From: Competibacter_A sp037045685
GTDB lineage: Bacteria; Pseudomonadota; Gammaproteobacteria; Competibacterales; Competibacteraceae
Direction of reading: 5' to 3'
Length of the DNA: 64,000 bases
Assembly: GCA_037045685.1 (NCBI GenBank)
Contig: JBAOII010000023.1
Span: forward strand, 124,001-188,000
Shown here: positions 63,380 through 64,000 of the stretch, one piece after another
How the letters are laid out: every line of letters begins with the position of its first letter
How positions within the stretch are numbered: the stretch's first letter is position 1
The notes under the pieces: generated by a model
Told to the model about the DNA's origin: nothing
Seen by the model: only the letters and a program-made list of their open reading frames with translations
Database searches by the model: none
Made by a program: the position numbers and the translations under genes

Positions 63380-64000
63380 ATGATGCGCTACAAAACGAAG
63401 ATTTTGATGGTCTTGCTCGTCTCGCTGGCCTTGGTCGCTTGCGACCGGCCCGCCGCGCCGCCCGCGCAAACGACGCAACCGCTGGCCAAGGAACTCGCTT
63501 ATTGCGACTGGGTGGATTATCAGCTGCAGCCCGTGATGGAGGCTTTCGAAAAGGAATATGGCGTCAAGATCAATTACGTGCCTCTACCGACCCAGGAGGC
63601 GTTTGTCGAGGCGGTTCGCGGCGGGAAATGCGACGTTTACGCGGTCGGCAACGAACTCATGCCCACCTTGACGACCGATGGCCTGTTGGCCGAGATCGAT
63701 TATCGCAACCTGCCCAATTTCAAGAACATCGCCGCCAATTTTCGCGATCTGGTTTACGATCCCAAAAACAAATACTCGATCCCGTTCCGGTGGGGAACGA
63801 TCGGCTTGCTGGTTCGCCCGGACCTGGCGGCGGCGCCGGTCGAGCATTGGGCCGATCTGGGCGGTTCGGGCAAGGCGGCGCTGTGGGATATGCCGCGCAA
63901 TGCCGTTCCCGTAGCCCTGAAGGCGGCCGGGTACTCGATCAATTCCGAAGCGCCGGCCGAACTGGAGGCGGCGCTGAAATTCCTGCTCGCGCGGAAATCC
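63380..64000 (+). CDS. PotD/PotF-type substrate-binding lipoprotein (copy 2), partial
   Basis: 207 codons are visible from the ATG at 63380 (MMRYKTKILMVLLVSLALVA, lipobox ALVAC) and the frame is still open at base 64000. It parallels copy 1: ELAYCDWVDYQLQPVMEAFE, DVYAVGNELMPTLTTDGLL, NLPNFKNIAANFRDLVYDP, SIPFRWGTIGLLVR, AAGYSINSEAPAELEAA. GGTGGGTGGGAG precedes the start. Its similarity to copy 1 shows tandem duplication with divergence of the ligand site (D-Y-Q replaces E-Y-M). Confidence 0.85.
   Translation, partial: MMRYKTKILMVLLVSLALVACDRPAAPPAQTTQPLAKELAYCDWVDYQLQPVMEAFEKEYGVKINYVPLPTQEAFVEAVRGGKCDVYAVGNELMPTLTTDGLLAEIDYRNLPNFKNIAANFRDLVYDPKNKYSIPFRWGTIGLLVRPDLAAAPVEHWADLGGSGKAALWDMPRNAVPVALKAAGYSINSEAPAELEAALKFLLARKS

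Overview
The window is high-GC, gene-dense DNA from a gammaproteobacterium. The relA / hflD-mnmA neighbourhood, rdgC, pterin carbinolamine dehydratase, nudJ-like, glucokinase and glyoxylate-shunt genes all fit that class. A phasin beside a glycogen branching enzyme, glucokinase and aceA/aceB fits a polyhydroxyalkanoate- and glycogen-storing organism of the Competibacter/Plasticicumulans type. That placement is inference; no rRNA or other phylogenetic marker lies in the window, and I saw no tRNA, CRISPR array, transposase or replication origin.

Region 1 (1-19.9 kb) is a type VI secretion locus in two divergent arms. The minus arm is tagH-tssK-tssL(OmpA fusion)-tssM-tagF. The plus arm is tssA-tssB-tssC-hcp-tagJ-tssE-tssF-tssG-tssH(clpV). 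hcp looks like its own transcription unit, with a sigma-54 promoter before it and a leaky terminator after it. There is no tssJ, vgrG or PAAR gene. hcp and tagF each carry a one-base frameshift. Just beyond clpV lies a lower-GC pair (20.3-21.8 kb): a peptidoglycan-binding plus calpain-like cysteine protease without a signal peptide, followed by a small exported or membrane-anchored protein. This is a good candidate type VI effector/immunity pair.

Region 2 (22-26.8 kb) holds two tandem paralogous TPR-methyltransferases (the first frameshifted), an isolated acyl carrier protein, a YheT-type hydrolase and a SnoaL-like protein. Region 3 (27-46 kb) is mostly core metabolism: acetyl-CoA hydrolase/transferase, glgB, a haem lipoprotein, relA, hflD, mnmA, phasin, rdgC, an Ala/Glu-rich coiled-coil membrane protein, a complete branched-chain amino-acid type ABC transporter (livJ-H-M-G-F order), a NUDIX hydrolase, a DUF3365 haem protein and phhB.

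Region 4 (46-51.6 kb) is accessory: an Rpn-family nuclease beside a very large broken gene that, when its frames are joined, encodes TIR-CHAT-STAND NTPase-TPR. It contains at least ten frame breaks and two palindromic repeat insertions. This is the most unusual locus in the window and resembles a decayed or badly assembled conflict/defence gene. Region 5 (51.6-64 kb) has glk, aceA, aceB, an atypical SDR, a TauE/SafE permease, a large chemoreceptor with a duplicated sensor segment and a C-terminal haemerythrin domain (frameshifted), a DUF554 membrane protein and two tandem polyamine-type binding lipoproteins, the last running off the window end.

Single-base indels recur: tagF, hcp, one methyltransferase, the chemoreceptor, and many in the TIR-CHAT gene, often at G/C runs and with few or no nonsense codons. 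Sequencing or assembly error is therefore a live explanation for all of them.
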